From Rhodospirillales bacterium (GTDB lineage Bacteria; Pseudomonadota; Alphaproteobacteria; Rhodospirillales; Casp-alpha2), in the NCBI GenBank assembly GCA_017640505.1, contig JAEPQO010000004.1, forward strand, positions 62,001 through 126,000: DNA of 64,000 nt. The letters run 5' to 3'. Shown one piece after another: positions 35,627-46,638 of the stretch. The translations under genes were made by a program, and so were the position numbers. The stretch's first letter is position 1, and every line of letters begins with the position of its first letter. The notes under the pieces are model-generated. The model did not search any database, was not told the DNA's origin, and saw only the letters and a program-made list of their open reading frames with translations.

Positions 35627-35627
<1 letters not shown>
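34752..35627 (-). CDS. sucD: Succinyl-CoA synthetase alpha subunit
   Basis: A 291-residue alpha subunit carrying the CoA site and the phospho-histidine. [20 protein letters not shown] is the N-terminal CoA-binding block, [20 protein letters not shown] the signature, and the active His lies in [14 protein letters not shown]. With SucC it makes ATP or GTP from succinyl-CoA. Its start codon overlaps the sucC stop by 1 bp (35627). Confidence 0.97.
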
Positions 35628-36823
<1,196 letters not shown>

Positions 36824-36885
36824 AGCCTATCCCCGGTTGGGCCGCCCCCGATACCCGGGAGCGGCATTACCCCTAATCGGTCCGA

Positions 36886-37962
<1,077 letters not shown>

Positions 37963-37996
37963 TTACGGAAACAGGGCAAGGATTCACCCTTTTTTC

Positions 37997-38010
37997 GGAC
38001 CAAACGGTCC
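37997..38010. other. Small palindrome between zapE and mdh
   Basis: GGACC-AAAC-GGTCC in the 179-bp gap 37888-38066. Next to it is a run of six T (37990-37995) on the plus strand. It could be a weak zapE terminator or an operator for the mdh-suc operon. No strong promoter pair is apparent in the gap. Confidence 0.3.
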
Positions 38011-38066
38011 ATAACCGGTTTGGCACGGATTCCGGCATGTCGGCAGGTGACAGGGGAGCCGGTCGG

Positions 38067-39215
38067 TCAGGCGCCGGTCCGGGCGCCTTCATCCTCGTGG
38101 GGAAGGGCAATGTAATCGTAGGATTGCATCTCCATCAGGCGCGATACCGTGCGCTCAAATTCAAATGCTCCATCGCCCTCGGTGTAGAGTTCATGCGGCG
38201 CCACGGCCGCGGAACAAATCAGATTGGTCTTTGCCTCGTAGAGTGCATCGACGAGCGTCACAAAGCGCTTCGCCACGTCCCGGTTATGCGGCCCCAATTT
38301 CGGGATACCTTTCAGGATCACGGTGTGAAAACGCCGCGCCACAGCCAGGTAGTCACCAGGCCCCAGGGGCTTCCCGCACATATCCAAGAATTCCATGATG
38401 GCCACGCCCTCGGCAGAACGGGGGATTTCGACAACGCGACCGTTGACCTCGAGCCCCATGGGCCTGGGTTGCGCACCGATGGTCAGGCTCTCGAAGTCCT
38501 GTTCAAGCTTTGCCGAGGCCTTGTCGTCGTTCGGCATCAGGTACGCTTCCATACCCTGCAGACGCTCCAGGCGGTAGTCGCGGACTGCGCTTACCTCCAT
38601 GACGTTCATCTTTTCCTGGATCAGGTCAATAAACGGCAGAAAGCGTTCGCGTTGCAGGCCGTCCTTGTACAGATCCTTCGGATGCCGGTTCGATGTCGTG
38701 ACGATGACCATACCCAGATCGAAGAACGCCTCGAACAACCGGCCCAGGATCATCGCATCCGCGATGTCGGTGACATGGAACTCGTCAAAGCATAGCAACC
38801 ACGCCCGCTCGTGAATTACCCGCGCCAGCGCCGGCACCGGATCTTTCTTTTCCGAGACCTTACCCGCCTTCTGCGCTTCGCGGAACGCATGGATACGGCG
38901 ATGCACCTCCTGCATGAAGGCGTGAAAGTGGACACGTTGCTTGCTCTCGATCGGCACATGATCGAAGAACAGGTCCATGATCATGGATTTGCCGCGTCCG
39001 ACACCGCCCCAGAGATAGAGGCCTTTCGGCGGTTTCTGCTTCTTGCCCCCGATTCCGAGCCGGGCCGCCCAGCCCTGCTTCCCCATCTGGGAATCGTATG
39101 CCACCAAATCGTCGCCGAGCGTACTGAGCAGCGTCATCGCCCGCGCCTGGGCCGGATCGGCGTTGATCTTCCCCGACGAGACGAGGTCGTTGTAAACGCT
39201 CTGCGGCGATGGCAT
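38067..39215 (-). CDS. zapE: Cell division ATPase ZapE (AFG1 family)
   Basis: A 382-residue P-loop ATPase of the AFG1/LACE1 family. Walker A is GGVGRGKS (70-77), Walker B is LLCFDEFHVTDIADAMIL, and sensor residues follow in VTTSNRHPKDLYKDGLQRERFLPFI. Bacterial members associate with FtsZ rings under stress; the mitochondrial relative helps in respiratory complex turnover. In alphaproteobacteria it is often found just upstream of mdh-suc, as here. Confidence 0.92.
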   Translation of the reverse strand: MPSPQSVYNDLVSSGKINADPAQARAMTLLSTLGDDLVAYDSQMGKQGWAARLGIGGKKQKPPKGLYLWGGVGRGKSMIMDLFFDHVPIESKQRVHFHAFMQEVHRRIHAFREAQKAGKVSEKKDPVPALARVIHERAWLLCFDEFHVTDIADAMILGRLFEAFFDLGMVIVTTSNRHPKDLYKDGLQRERFLPFIDLIQEKMNVMEVSAVRDYRLERLQGMEAYLMPNDDKASAKLEQDFESLTIGAQPRPMGLEVNGRVVEIPRSAEGVAIMEFLDMCGKPLGPGDYLAVARRFHTVILKGIPKLGPHNRDVAKRFVTLVDALYEAKTNLICSAAVAPHELYTEGDGAFEFERTVSRLMEMQSYDYIALPHEDEGARTGA

Positions 39216-39238
39216 CGGCGGCGCCCCCCTTGCCGTCC

Positions 39239-40609
39239 TTAGGCAGCGCCGCGGGCGGGGGCAGGAACGGCGTTGGCGAACACCTTTTCCATTTCACGAC
39301 GCACCCGGTAAGCAACGCTGTCCTGCGGGGCCTCGACGTCCGACCAACAGATCACCGCATCCTTAGGCAGCGGGTGCTTCAGCGTCACGCCATGCGCGAG
39401 CCCGATCGGAACGGCATCGGCTTCGCGAGAGTCCGCCGCCGTCATCAGGCGCCCCCAGACCGTAAACCCACCCTCGCCATCGAGGGTCTCGCCACCTTCC
39501 AGGTCTCGCTTGGCAACGGCGACCACGTCACCCTTCCAGTCGCGCGCCGCACCCGTCGGCATATTCATCAGCCCGGCCCATGCGACGCTGACGCCGAGTT
39601 CCAGGCCAATCAGGTGGTACGGGCGCCACAGCGCCGAGTATTTACCGCTCTCGTCCGTCAACAGTCCGTAATCAGAAAAGCAGCGTTCGACGTAATCCGT
39701 CGGCGCCTCGAACGTGACGTAAACGCCCCAGCGCAAGTCGTCGGGAATGTCGATCCCCTCCCGCGTACGGCTCGAGACGACTTCAACCGTGCCTTTCTTG
39801 TCCAGAACGCCCCCCGCAGCCGACGGGATCAGTTTGGACGCCAACTGCGACGTCGAACACGGCGGGAACGTCAACCCCCCGGCCGGTGCCTCGAGCCCAC
39901 AGGCATTCGCTACCGCCGCCATCTCAATCGCCGACTTGGTGCCGTCCAGGAACGAATTGAACATTTTTGCATTCATGCCGCTTTTTTCCGCCCGCTCGGG
40001 CGTAAGGCCATAGTGATCCCAGACCGTGTCCGGTGTAGAGGCATGAAACTCCGGCATGTAAAGCGTGCCCTTGCCGGCACAAACCACGTCGAGGCCGATG
40101 GAGCGTGCCCAGTCGACCTGCTCGGCGATCAGCGACGGCTGGTCCCCGTAGGCCATCGAATAGACAACGTCGGCGGCATCCGCTTTCCGCTTCAGAAGAG
40201 GCCCCGCGAGGACGTCGGCTTCGACGTTGACCATGACCACATGGCGGCCTCGGTCGAACGCCGCAAGTGCATGCTTGATCCCGGCTTCGGGCACGCCGGT
40301 CGCCTCGACCACGACATCGAGTCCGCCGGCATTAATCAATGCTTCGCTGTCCTCGGTGATCCAGGTGCTTCCGTTGGCCAGCGCCTTCGCGGCAGAGGTC
40401 GCGCTGATCTGCTCGTCCGTCCAGCCCGTCTCGGCCATGGCTGCGCGCGCCCGCTTTACGTCGAGATCGGCGACGGCCAGAAGATGCAGGCCCGGGGTGC
40501 GACGAACCTGGGACAGGAACATGGTGCCGAACTTGCCGGCGCCTATGACACCGACCCTGAGCGGACGGTCCTGGCTGGCGCGTTCTTGCAGCAGATGACT
40601 GATGTTCAT
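39239..40609 (-). CDS. COG4091 dehydrogenase-like protein with SAF domain
   Basis: A 456-residue predicted oxidoreductase. The N-terminal Rossmann fold begins LRVGVIGAGKFGTMFL; a homoserine-dehydrogenase-like middle follows, with DVVVEATGVPEAG and AYGDQPSLIAEQV. The C-terminal third is SAF-like (KRDLEGGETLDGEGGFTVWG). This is the COG4091 family. One branch, DRL, replaces DXR in the isoprenoid pathway of Brucella; others act on sugar acids. Which applies here cannot be told. The ATG at 40607-40609 was chosen for its AAAGGAGAGG ribosome site; the longer frame lacks one. Confidence 0.82.
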   Translation of the reverse strand: MNISHLLQERASQDRPLRVGVIGAGKFGTMFLSQVRRTPGLHLLAVADLDVKRARAAMAETGWTDEQISATSAAKALANGSTWITEDSEALINAGGLDVVVEATGVPEAGIKHALAAFDRGRHVVMVNVEADVLAGPLLKRKADAADVVYSMAYGDQPSLIAEQVDWARSIGLDVVCAGKGTLYMPEFHASTPDTVWDHYGLTPERAEKSGMNAKMFNSFLDGTKSAIEMAAVANACGLEAPAGGLTFPPCSTSQLASKLIPSAAGGVLDKKGTVEVVSSRTREGIDIPDDLRWGVYVTFEAPTDYVERCFSDYGLLTDESGKYSALWRPYHLIGLELGVSVAWAGLMNMPTGAARDWKGDVVAVAKRDLEGGETLDGEGGFTVWGRLMTAADSREADAVPIGLAHGVTLKHPLPKDAVICWSDVEAPQDSVAYRVRREMEKVFANAVPAPARGAA

Positions 40610-40713
40610 GGTAGCCTCTCCTTTGCGGGCCGCAGACTTTAACACCGCTGACCAACGCTTGAAACACCGGCGACATCGCGCCAATTATCCCGTGACGGGA
40701 GAACGCAGGCATC

Positions 40714-41532
40714 ATGGACCACATACTTTCGAACGAAGGCACCATCCGTATCGCCGCATTTGCCGGGACCCTGCTTGCGATGATGGCACTGGAGGCCTTG
40801 CTGCCCCGTCGCAACCGTGTACTTGGCCGCGCCGAGCGCTGGCCCGCGAACCTCGGCGTCGTCGTCGTCGACACGATTGTCGCGCGCCTTCTGATCCCCG
40901 TGCCGCCGGTCGCGGCCGCACTGTGGGCGTCGGAAAACGGGATCGGGGTTTTTAACCTCATGGAACTTCCGGAACTGCCGGTTGTCCTTTCCTGCATTCT
41001 TTTTCTCGATCTCGCGATCTACACTCAGCACGTGGTGTTTCACAAAGTGCCCGTACTCTGGCGGCTTCACCGCATGCATCACGCAGATACCGAGTTCGAC
41101 GCAACGACGGGCATTCGGTTTCACCCGATCGAGATCATCCTGTCGCTGCTGATCAAGATCGCATTGGTCCTCGCGCTCGGCATACCCGCCGTTGCCGTGA
41201 TCATCTTCGAGGTCGTGCTGAATGCGTCCGCGATGTTTAACCATGCCAACCTGAAACTGCCGCTTTGGCTCGACAAGTTGCTGAGGGCCGTTGTCGTGAC
41301 GCCCGACATGCATCGGGTGCACCATTCGTGGCATTGGCGGGAAACGGACAGCAACTACGGCTTCTGCCTGTCCGTCTGGGATCGGCTGTTCCGCACCTAT
41401 ACACCGCAGCCGCGCGATGGCCACGAGGGCATGACCATTGGCCTGCATGACTTTCGCGGCGCCGAAAACCGCGGCCTTCTCGGCCTGCTGAAAATCCCCT
41501 TCCGAAGCGGCGAAAACGTCAACGGACGTTAA
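40714..41532 (+). CDS. Sterol desaturase/fatty acid hydroxylase family protein
   Basis: A 272-residue di-iron membrane hydroxylase. The histidine clusters are HHVVFH-type at about 106-111 (TQHVVFHKVP), HRMHHAD at about 117-123 and HRVHHSWHWRE near 196-206. Four or so membrane helices surround them. It would hydroxylate or desaturate a lipid chain at the membrane face; the substrate is unknown (fatty acid, carotenoid or sterol-like lipid). It is divergent from the COG4091 gene and its 3' end overlaps the convergent PaiB-like gene by 14 bp. Confidence 0.88.
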   Translation: MDHILSNEGTIRIAAFAGTLLAMMALEALLPRRNRVLGRAERWPANLGVVVVDTIVARLLIPVPPVAAALWASENGIGVFNLMELPELPVVLSCILFLDLAIYTQHVVFHKVPVLWRLHRMHHADTEFDATTGIRFHPIEIILSLLIKIALVLALGIPAVAVIIFEVVLNASAMFNHANLKLPLWLDKLLRAVVVTPDMHRVHHSWHWRETDSNYGFCLSVWDRLFRTYTPQPRDGHEGMTIGLHDFRGAENRGLLGLLKIPFRSGENVNGR

Positions 41533-42139
41533 GCCCCCGCATCATCGCCGCTGTTGCGCGATCATTCTCGTACTGGCTGGCATCCAGGGCGTTGATGACG
41601 CCGTCGATATCGTCGGGCTTCCGGTTCTGGCTCATCTTGACCTTGATCTCGATCCGTTCGACCGGCATCTCGAAAGCAACGATCCCCTTCAACTGCCTGG
41701 AAAGCATGCCGTCCGGCAGTTTCCCCGTCGACCAGTTGCCGGTGGCGTCGCTTTCGAAGGCGGCGACCAGCGTATCCAGGATATCGGTCGCGTGCGCCTC
41801 GTCCTCGACGGCATCTGGCCGGCCATGGAGATGAACGGCCGCGTAATTCCAAGTCGGCACCAAGCCGTCGTGCGCATACCAGTTTGGCGAAATATAGGCG
41901 TGTGGCCCCGAGAAGACGGCTACCGACGGGGAACCACCGTCAAACCGCGCCCCATGCGGGTTCGCACGGGCGACATGGCCGATAAGGCGCTCCCCCGTCC
42001 AGAGCATCGGCAGGTGCGAGATATCGGCGTCCGCCGCCGCCCCGGCCGGCAACGTCATCAGCATACCGAACGCGTACCCGGCGGCGATCTCACGCGCCAA
42101 AGCCTCGTCCTCGCTCGCAAAAAACTTCGGGATATACAT
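41519..42139 (-). CDS. FMN-binding PaiB-like protein
   Basis: A 206-residue split-barrel flavin-binding protein of the PaiB/FMN_bind_2 family: MYIPKFFASEDEAL at the start, HLPMLW, GHVARANPH, FSGPHAYISPNWY, and VPTWNYAAVHLHG. Bacillus PaiB is described as a negative regulator of sporulation and protease genes; in proteobacteria the job is unclear. The ATG at 42137-42139 is chosen because conserved sequence begins there; upstream residues of the longer frame look random. Confidence 0.88.
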   Translation of the reverse strand: MYIPKFFASEDEALAREIAAGYAFGMLMTLPAGAAADADISHLPMLWTGERLIGHVARANPHGARFDGGSPSVAVFSGPHAYISPNWYAHDGLVPTWNYAAVHLHGRPDAVEDEAHATDILDTLVAAFESDATGNWSTGKLPDGMLSRQLKGIVAFEMPVERIEIKVKMSQNRKPDDIDGVINALDASQYENDRATAAMMRGLNVR

Positions 42140-42290
42140 GGCCGTCTCTCCGTTCCGCCGTTGTCTGGCATACCACTGAACATTATATAAGATGGTGTAG
42201 CCGCGGCAGGGTTTAGGAGATTTCGGAGACATCCGACAGGACCTTTACCGCCGAACGGAAGGGAACCACTTCCAGACAGGGGAGAAGGAC

Positions 42291-42497
42291 ATGGACGAAG
42301 AAGTCTTCAACATGACACTGAGGAAATTCCTCAAGAACGTCGGCATTACCTCGCAGCGTGAGATCGAGGGCGCGGTGCGTGCCGCCATCGAAAGCGGCAA
42401 ACTTTCCGGCGAGGAAAGCATCGAAGCAAAGGTCACGCTTTCTATCGAGAGCCTCGGACTGTCCACCGACGTTAACGGCAAGATCGATCTGAAGTGA
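42291..42497 (+). CDS. DUF6494 family small protein
   Basis: A 68-residue acidic protein matching the DUF6494 pattern: MDEEVFNMTLRKFLKNVGIT, SQREIEGAVR and SIESLGLSTDVNGKIDL. It is widespread in proteobacteria but without known function. A GGGGAGAAGG ribosome site precedes the ATG and an intrinsic terminator follows, so it is a single-gene unit. Confidence 0.85.
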   Translation: MDEEVFNMTLRKFLKNVGITSQREIEGAVRAAIESGKLSGEESIEAKVTLSIESLGLSTDVNGKIDLK

Positions 42498-42536
42498 CGA
42501 TCGGCACGCCTTAGAAAATCGAGGCAGAAACAAAGA

Positions 42537-42562
42537 GCCCCCGGCGATCACCGGGGGCTTTT
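42537..42562 (+). terminator. Intrinsic terminator after DUF6494
   Basis: Stem GCCCCCGG / CCGGGGGC with loop CGATCA followed by TTTT. It lies 40 bp past the DUF6494 stop and 24 bp before the convergent sdhB stop, so it may serve both. Confidence 0.88.
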
Positions 42563-42585
42563 GTATGTCCGAACCGCAATCCGGT

Positions 42586-43359
42586 TTACCGGCGTTGAAC
42601 GAGCGCTTTCTTTATTTCCGCGATTGCCTTGCCCGGGTTCAGACCCTTCGGGCAGGTGTTCGTGCAGTTCATGATGGTGTGGCAGCGGAACAGCCGGAAC
42701 GGATCATCCAGGTTGTCGAGCCGCTTGCCGGTCGCTTCGTCGCGGCTGTCCGCAATCCAGCGATAGGCCTGCAGCAGAATCGCCGGGCCGAGGTAACGGT
42801 CGCCGTTCCACCAGTAGCTCGGGCAGGAGGTCTGACAGCAGAAACAGAGAATGCATTCCCAGAGACCGTCGAGCTTCTCGCGCTCTTCCGGGCTCTGCAG
42901 GCGCTCCGTAGTCGGCGGCTGTGTATCGGCCTGCAGCCAGGGCTCGATCGAGCGGTACTGCGCATAAGGCACATTCAGATCCGGCACTAGGTCCTTGATC
43001 ACCGGCATGTGCGGCAGCGGATAGACTTTGACGTCGCCCTTGATCTCGTCGATCGACTTGGTGCACGCGAGCGTGTTCGTACCGTCGATGTTGAAGGCGC
43101 ACGAGCCGCAGACCCCTTCGCGGCACGACCGGCGGAATGTCAGCGTCGGATCGATCTCATTCTTGATCTTGATCAGCGCGTCCAGAACCATCGGCCCGCA
43201 CTTGTCGAGATCCACCTCGTAGGTGTCGATCCGCGGATTCTGACCGCTGTCCGGATCCCAGCGATAGATACGGAAGTTTTTGATATTGCTACCGTCGGAA
43301 GCCTTGAAGGTCTTGCCCTCGGTAACTTTCGAATTGGCGGGAAGTGTGAATTCGACCAT
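42586..43359 (-). CDS. sdhB: Succinate dehydrogenase iron-sulfur subunit
   Basis: A 257-residue subunit with three clusters. The 2Fe-2S ligands are in [12 protein letters not shown]; the 4Fe-4S and 3Fe-4S ligands are in [16 protein letters not shown] and [14 protein letters not shown]. It passes electrons from the SdhA flavin to ubiquinone in complex II. A GAGGAAGG ribosome site precedes the ATG. It is last in sdhCDAB, which is the alphaproteobacterial order. Confidence 0.97.
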   Translation of the reverse strand: MVEFTLPANSKVTEGKTFKASDGSNIKNFRIYRWDPDSGQNPRIDTYEVDLDKCGPMVLDALIKIKNEIDPTLTFRRSCREGVCGSCAFNIDGTNTLACTKSIDEIKGDVKVYPLPHMPVIKDLVPDLNVPYAQYRSIEPWLQADTQPPTTERLQSPEEREKLDGLWECILCFCCQTSCPSYWWNGDRYLGPAILLQAYRWIADSRDEATGKRLDNLDDPFRLFRCHTIMNCTNTCPKGLNPGKAIAEIKKALVQRR

Positions 43360-43373
43360 GGTTCAGACCTTCC

Positions 43374-45164
43374 TCAGTAGACCCGGGCTTTGGGCTCGAT
43401 GTATTCGACCTCATCGGTCAGCGTATAGGCATGCACCGGCCGGTAGCCAAGTTTGCACCCGCCCTTCTCGTCGATCCACGCCAGCGAGTGCTTCATCCAA
43501 TTCTCGTCGTCGCGGTCCGGATAGTCCTCGTGCGCATGGGCGCCGCGGCTTTCGTGGCGCGCCTCGGCGGAATACATCGTCGAGACCGCATTCGGCACGA
43601 GGTTCGTGAGTTCCAGGCTCTCGACCAGATCCGAGTTCCAGATCAGTGAACGGTCGTGGACCTTCAAATCCGACATCTTGGCGGTCACCGCATCCAGCTT
43701 CTCGACACCTTCCTTGAGAACCTCGGAGGTGCGGAAAACGGCCGCGTTGTTCTGCATGACGCGCTGTAATTCGCCGCGGATCTGCGCCGTCGGCATGTCG
43801 CCATCCGCATGACGGACGCTATCGAAGCGTGCGAGCGCTTTTTCCGCCGACGCCATGTTCAGCGGCGGCAGCGGTGCACCCGGCTTGACGACCTCCGCAG
43901 CGCGAATTGCGGCGGCACGGCCGAACACGACAAGGTCGAGCAACGAGTTGGTGCCGAGGCGGTTGGCGCCATGCACCGACGCCGACGCGCATTCGCCGAT
44001 GGCCATCAAGCCAGGCGCGATCCGGTCCGGATCGTCCTCGGTCGGGTTCAGGACCTCGGTGCGGTGATTGGTCGGGATACCGCCCATGTTGTAGTGCACC
44101 GTCGGCAGCACCGGGATCGGCTCCTTGGTTGCATCGACACCCGAGAAGATGCGCGCCGTCTCGGTAATGCCGGGCAGACGCTTGTGCAGCACGTCACCGC
44201 CCAGATGTTCGAGGTGCAGGTGAATGTGATCCTTGTCGTCGCCGACGCCGCGGCCGTCACGGATTTCCATGGTCATGGCGCGGCTGACAACATCGCGTGA
44301 TGCAAGGTCCTTGGCGGTCGGCGCATAACGTTCCATGAAACGCTCGCCTTCCGAGTTGGTCAGGTACCCGCCTTCGCCGCGCGCGCCTTCGGTAATCAGG
44401 CAGCCGGCGGAGAAAATTCCGGTCGGGTGGAACTGCACGAATTCCTGATCCTGCAGCGGCAGACCGGCGCGCGCGATCATCCCGTGACCGTCGCCGGTAC
44501 AGGTGTGCGCGGACGTGCACGAGAAGTAGGCACGCCCGTAACCGCCCGACGCAAAGACCGTCATCTGTGCCTGGAAGCGGTGCAGCGTACCGTCGTCCAG
44601 GTTCCAGGCGAGCACGCCCTGGCAGACACCGTCGTCGTCCATGATCAGGTCGATCGCGAAGTACTCGACGAAGAACTCGGCGTCATGTTTGAGCGACTGC
44701 TGGTAAAGCGTGTGCAGGATGGCGTGACCGGTTCGGTCTGCGGCGGCGCAGGCACGTTGTACCGGCTTCTCCCCGAAATTGGCCATGTGGCCACCGAACG
44801 GACGCTGGTAGATCTTGCCATCTTCGGTCCGAGAGAACGGCACACCGTAGTGTTCCAACTCGTAGATCGCCGGCACGGCTTCGCGGCACATATACTCGAT
44901 CGCATCCTGGTCGCCGAGCCAGTCGGCGCCCTTGACCGTGTCGTACATGTGCCAGATCCAGTTGTCTTCGGCCATGTTGCCGAGCGAGGCGCCGATACCG
45001 CCCTGCGCCGCAACCGTATGCGAACGGGTCGGGAAGACCTTGGTGACGCATGCCGTTTTCAGGCCGGCCGCCGCCATGCCGAAAGTCGCACGCAGCCCGG
45101 CACCACCGGCGCCAACGACGACGACGTCGTATTTGTGATCAATGATCTCGTAGGAATCAGGCAT
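43374..45164 (-). CDS. sdhA: Succinate dehydrogenase flavoprotein subunit
   Basis: A 596-residue FAD subunit. [15 protein letters not shown] binds FAD, and [17 protein letters not shown] holds the histidine to which FAD is covalently bound. QFHPTGIF and [12 protein letters not shown] are active-site blocks. It oxidises succinate to fumarate on the matrix-equivalent (cytoplasmic) side of complex II. It sits 14 bp before sdhB and 5 bp after sdhD. Confidence 0.97.
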   Translation of the reverse strand: MPDSYEIIDHKYDVVVVGAGGAGLRATFGMAAAGLKTACVTKVFPTRSHTVAAQGGIGASLGNMAEDNWIWHMYDTVKGADWLGDQDAIEYMCREAVPAIYELEHYGVPFSRTEDGKIYQRPFGGHMANFGEKPVQRACAAADRTGHAILHTLYQQSLKHDAEFFVEYFAIDLIMDDDGVCQGVLAWNLDDGTLHRFQAQMTVFASGGYGRAYFSCTSAHTCTGDGHGMIARAGLPLQDQEFVQFHPTGIFSAGCLITEGARGEGGYLTNSEGERFMERYAPTAKDLASRDVVSRAMTMEIRDGRGVGDDKDHIHLHLEHLGGDVLHKRLPGITETARIFSGVDATKEPIPVLPTVHYNMGGIPTNHRTEVLNPTEDDPDRIAPGLMAIGECASASVHGANRLGTNSLLDLVVFGRAAAIRAAEVVKPGAPLPPLNMASAEKALARFDSVRHADGDMPTAQIRGELQRVMQNNAAVFRTSEVLKEGVEKLDAVTAKMSDLKVHDRSLIWNSDLVESLELTNLVPNAVSTMYSAEARHESRGAHAHEDYPDRDDENWMKHSLAWIDEKGGCKLGYRPVHAYTLTDEVEYIEPKARVY

Positions 45165-45169
45165 CCGGA

Positions 45170-45550
45170 TCAGCTCCCGAAAGTCAGTCGAATAACGGCA
45201 AAAACGGCGCAGGCGCCGAGCAGTACAGCGGCGAATTTAATGAGGATAAGGCTGGTCAGCTTGGCGGCTTCACCATGCACGTAATCCTCGATAACCACCT
45301 GCAGGCCGAGATAGGCGTGATGGGACATGGTCACGATCAAAAGGATCAGCAGAACCGGGTTGTAGTGCGTGCCGACCCAGGCCTTGAACGTCGCAAGATC
45401 GGCGCCGACAATGCTTGTCGCCGACAATACGAACCAGATAACCAGCGGCACCAGCGCGATCCCGCTGACCCGCTGCACCCAGAAATGATGCGTCCCTTCA
45501 TGAGAGGCGCCAAGGCCGCGAACCCGGCTCAGGTAAGAACGAAGTTCCAT
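45170..45550 (-). CDS. sdhD: Succinate dehydrogenase membrane anchor subunit
   Basis: A 126-residue three-helix membrane anchor that binds haem b and ubiquinone with SdhC. It begins [20 protein letters not shown], and [16 protein letters not shown] and [18 protein letters not shown] carry the conserved Ser/Arg and haem His positions. The start ATG is at 45548-45550, 2 bp after sdhC's stop. A longer frame runs back through sdhC but is not coding there. Confidence 0.93.
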   Translation of the reverse strand: MELRSYLSRVRGLGASHEGTHHFWVQRVSGIALVPLVIWFVLSATSIVGADLATFKAWVGTHYNPVLLILLIVTMSHHAYLGLQVVIEDYVHGEAAKLTSLILIKFAAVLLGACAVFAVIRLTFGS

Positions 45551-45552
45551 GC

Positions 45553-45942
45553 TCAGCCTCCCACCGCGTAGGCGGCGACAAATGTCGCAACCGTCAGAAC
45601 CACTGCGATTGCAACGACGATAAGGCCGCTGGTCCGCAGTTGCACCAGCTCGAGCCCGCTCCCGGCGTCCCAGATCAAGTGACGAATACCGTTCGCCAGG
45701 TGATACCAGAGCGAGAACACCACGCCGAGCAGAACCAGTCTGCCGATCCACGAGCCGAGGATCGCTTGCGCGGTCGCAAACGCCTCCGGGCCGTACGTGG
45801 CCGCCATCAGCCAATAGGTCAACAAAACCGCACCGCCACAAAGAATAACGCCGGTGATCCGGTGAGAGATCGAAAGTTGGGCGCTTAAAGGCAGTTTGTA
45901 AATTTGCAGGTGCGGTGAAAGAGGACGATTCCGGGTAGTCAT
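45553..45942 (-). CDS. sdhC: Succinate dehydrogenase cytochrome b556 subunit
   Basis: A 129-residue membrane subunit. RPLSPHLQIYKLPLSAQLSISHRITGV holds the quinone-site Ser/Arg as separate conserved blocks, and LWYHLANGIRHLIWDAG holds the haem-ligand His. Three membrane helices are visible. It is first in the operon, with GAGAAAGG upstream of its ATG and a promoter-like pair 58-86 bp further upstream. Confidence 0.94.
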   Translation of the reverse strand: MTTRNRPLSPHLQIYKLPLSAQLSISHRITGVILCGGAVLLTYWLMAATYGPEAFATAQAILGSWIGRLVLLGVVFSLWYHLANGIRHLIWDAGSGLELVQLRTSGLIVVAIAVVLTVATFVAAYAVGG

Positions 45943-45999
45943 GGTGAATGCCTTTCTCTGGGCAATGCATGCATTCGCGTAATTCTCAACCGTGAGCTA

Positions 46000-46028
46000 G
46001 TGGTACCCGCCGCATTGGGGAAAGTCAA
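46000..46028 (-). promoter_or_regulatory. Candidate promoter of sdhCDAB
   Basis: On the minus strand TTGACT (46023-46028) and TACCAC (46000-46005) are separated by exactly 17 bp, about 60 bp before the sdhC start. The -35 box is good; the -10 box matches only partly. Confidence 0.5.
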
Positions 46029-46118
46029 TTTCTCGTGGTGCAATGCAACAACAGGCGGAAACGCCGCATCCCGCGTTCACGTTGCAAAAGCCGTCACGCT
46101 GCCGAGTTACCCACGAGC

Positions 46119-46138
46119 TGTGGACAAACTGTGGATAA
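46119..46138 (-). promoter_or_regulatory. Two DnaA boxes upstream of sdhC
   Basis: On the minus strand, TTATCCACA (46130-46138, perfect consensus) and TTGTCCACA (46119-46127, one change) lie in the same orientation and 11 bp apart, about one helical turn. A further weaker TTACCCACG is at 46108-46116 on the plus strand. They are about 90 bp upstream of the candidate sdh promoter. Confidence 0.7.
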
Positions 46139-46255
46139 TTTGGGGAAAACGGGACCGTTTTTGCACAGGAAAGTTACGTTACCCCCAACTTTCTACGTAG
46201 CGGTGAAAATCGTTCCGGCGCATTGTACTTGGGCACGCGAGTACATCGTCACGGC

Positions 46256-46630
46256 GCCGCCGGTCAAACGGCGGCATCGGTCGCGACGAAGATGGGGGAA
46301 CATCTGGTCCCGTATCCGAGTCTCGACGCCACTCGCTGCCAGTGGCCGGGTTTCGGCCCGCCACTTCGCCCGCTCGCTGCCCAGGTGAGCGGACGGTGTG
46401 CAGAGTGGTGACGGAGTGTCCGTTTGCGGTCGGGGTGCCTCGGTATCCGGGCGGCAAGCGCCAAGAACGAGGCCGATCTCTGCCCAGGGTGCGGTCTCGC
46501 TCGAAGCGAGGACATGGTGTCTCATGGGCGAACGGAGCCTGGCCGGCTCCAAGAGGCGTCAGGTGCACTGATCCAGCAGTGCCGGGTGGAGGTTTCCCAG
46601 GACCGATACCGCTGACGCCTCTTTTATTTT
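46256..46630 (+). ncRNA. Candidate structured non-coding RNA
   Basis: No convincing reading frame in this GC-rich stretch of the 696-bp gap 45943-46638. It contains a chain of hairpins: GCCGCCG/CGGCGGC (46256-46275), AGATG/CATCT (about 46290-46305), GTGG..CCAC (about 46342-46364), CCGCTC/GAGCGG (about 46369-46392), ACGGA/TCCGT (about 46411-46423), GCCTCG/CGAGGC (about 46437-46473), CTCGC/GCGAG (46496-46510), GGAGCC/GGCTCC (46534-46550). It ends with a perfect 12-bp stem (46551-46562 with 46612-46623) run into CTTTTATTTTG. It does not show the conserved blocks of tmRNA, RNase P or SRP RNA. A 6S-like RNA is not excluded. Confidence 0.4.
46551..46630 (+). terminator. Branched terminator-like stem with U-tract
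   Basis: Twelve-bp perfect stem AAGAGGCGTCAG / CTGACGCCTCTT enclosing 49 nt that include a second perfect hairpin GCACTG-atccag-CAGTGC (46565-46582). A T-rich run continues from the 3' arm. No plus-strand protein gene ends upstream, which supports a plus-strand RNA gene. Confidence 0.6.
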
Positions 46631-46638
46631 GCGCATCG

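Noticed and set aside
46108-46138. Chromosomal origin of replication
   Set aside because: Only two or three DnaA boxes, no AT-rich unwinding element, and none of the usual origin neighbours (hemE, dnaA, parAB, gidA).
46256-46630. Assignment as RNase P RNA, tmRNA or SRP RNA
   Set aside because: The conserved blocks (RNase P GAGGAAAGTCC, tmRNA GGATTCGAC and tag codons, SRP GGAAGGAAGCA) are absent on both strands.
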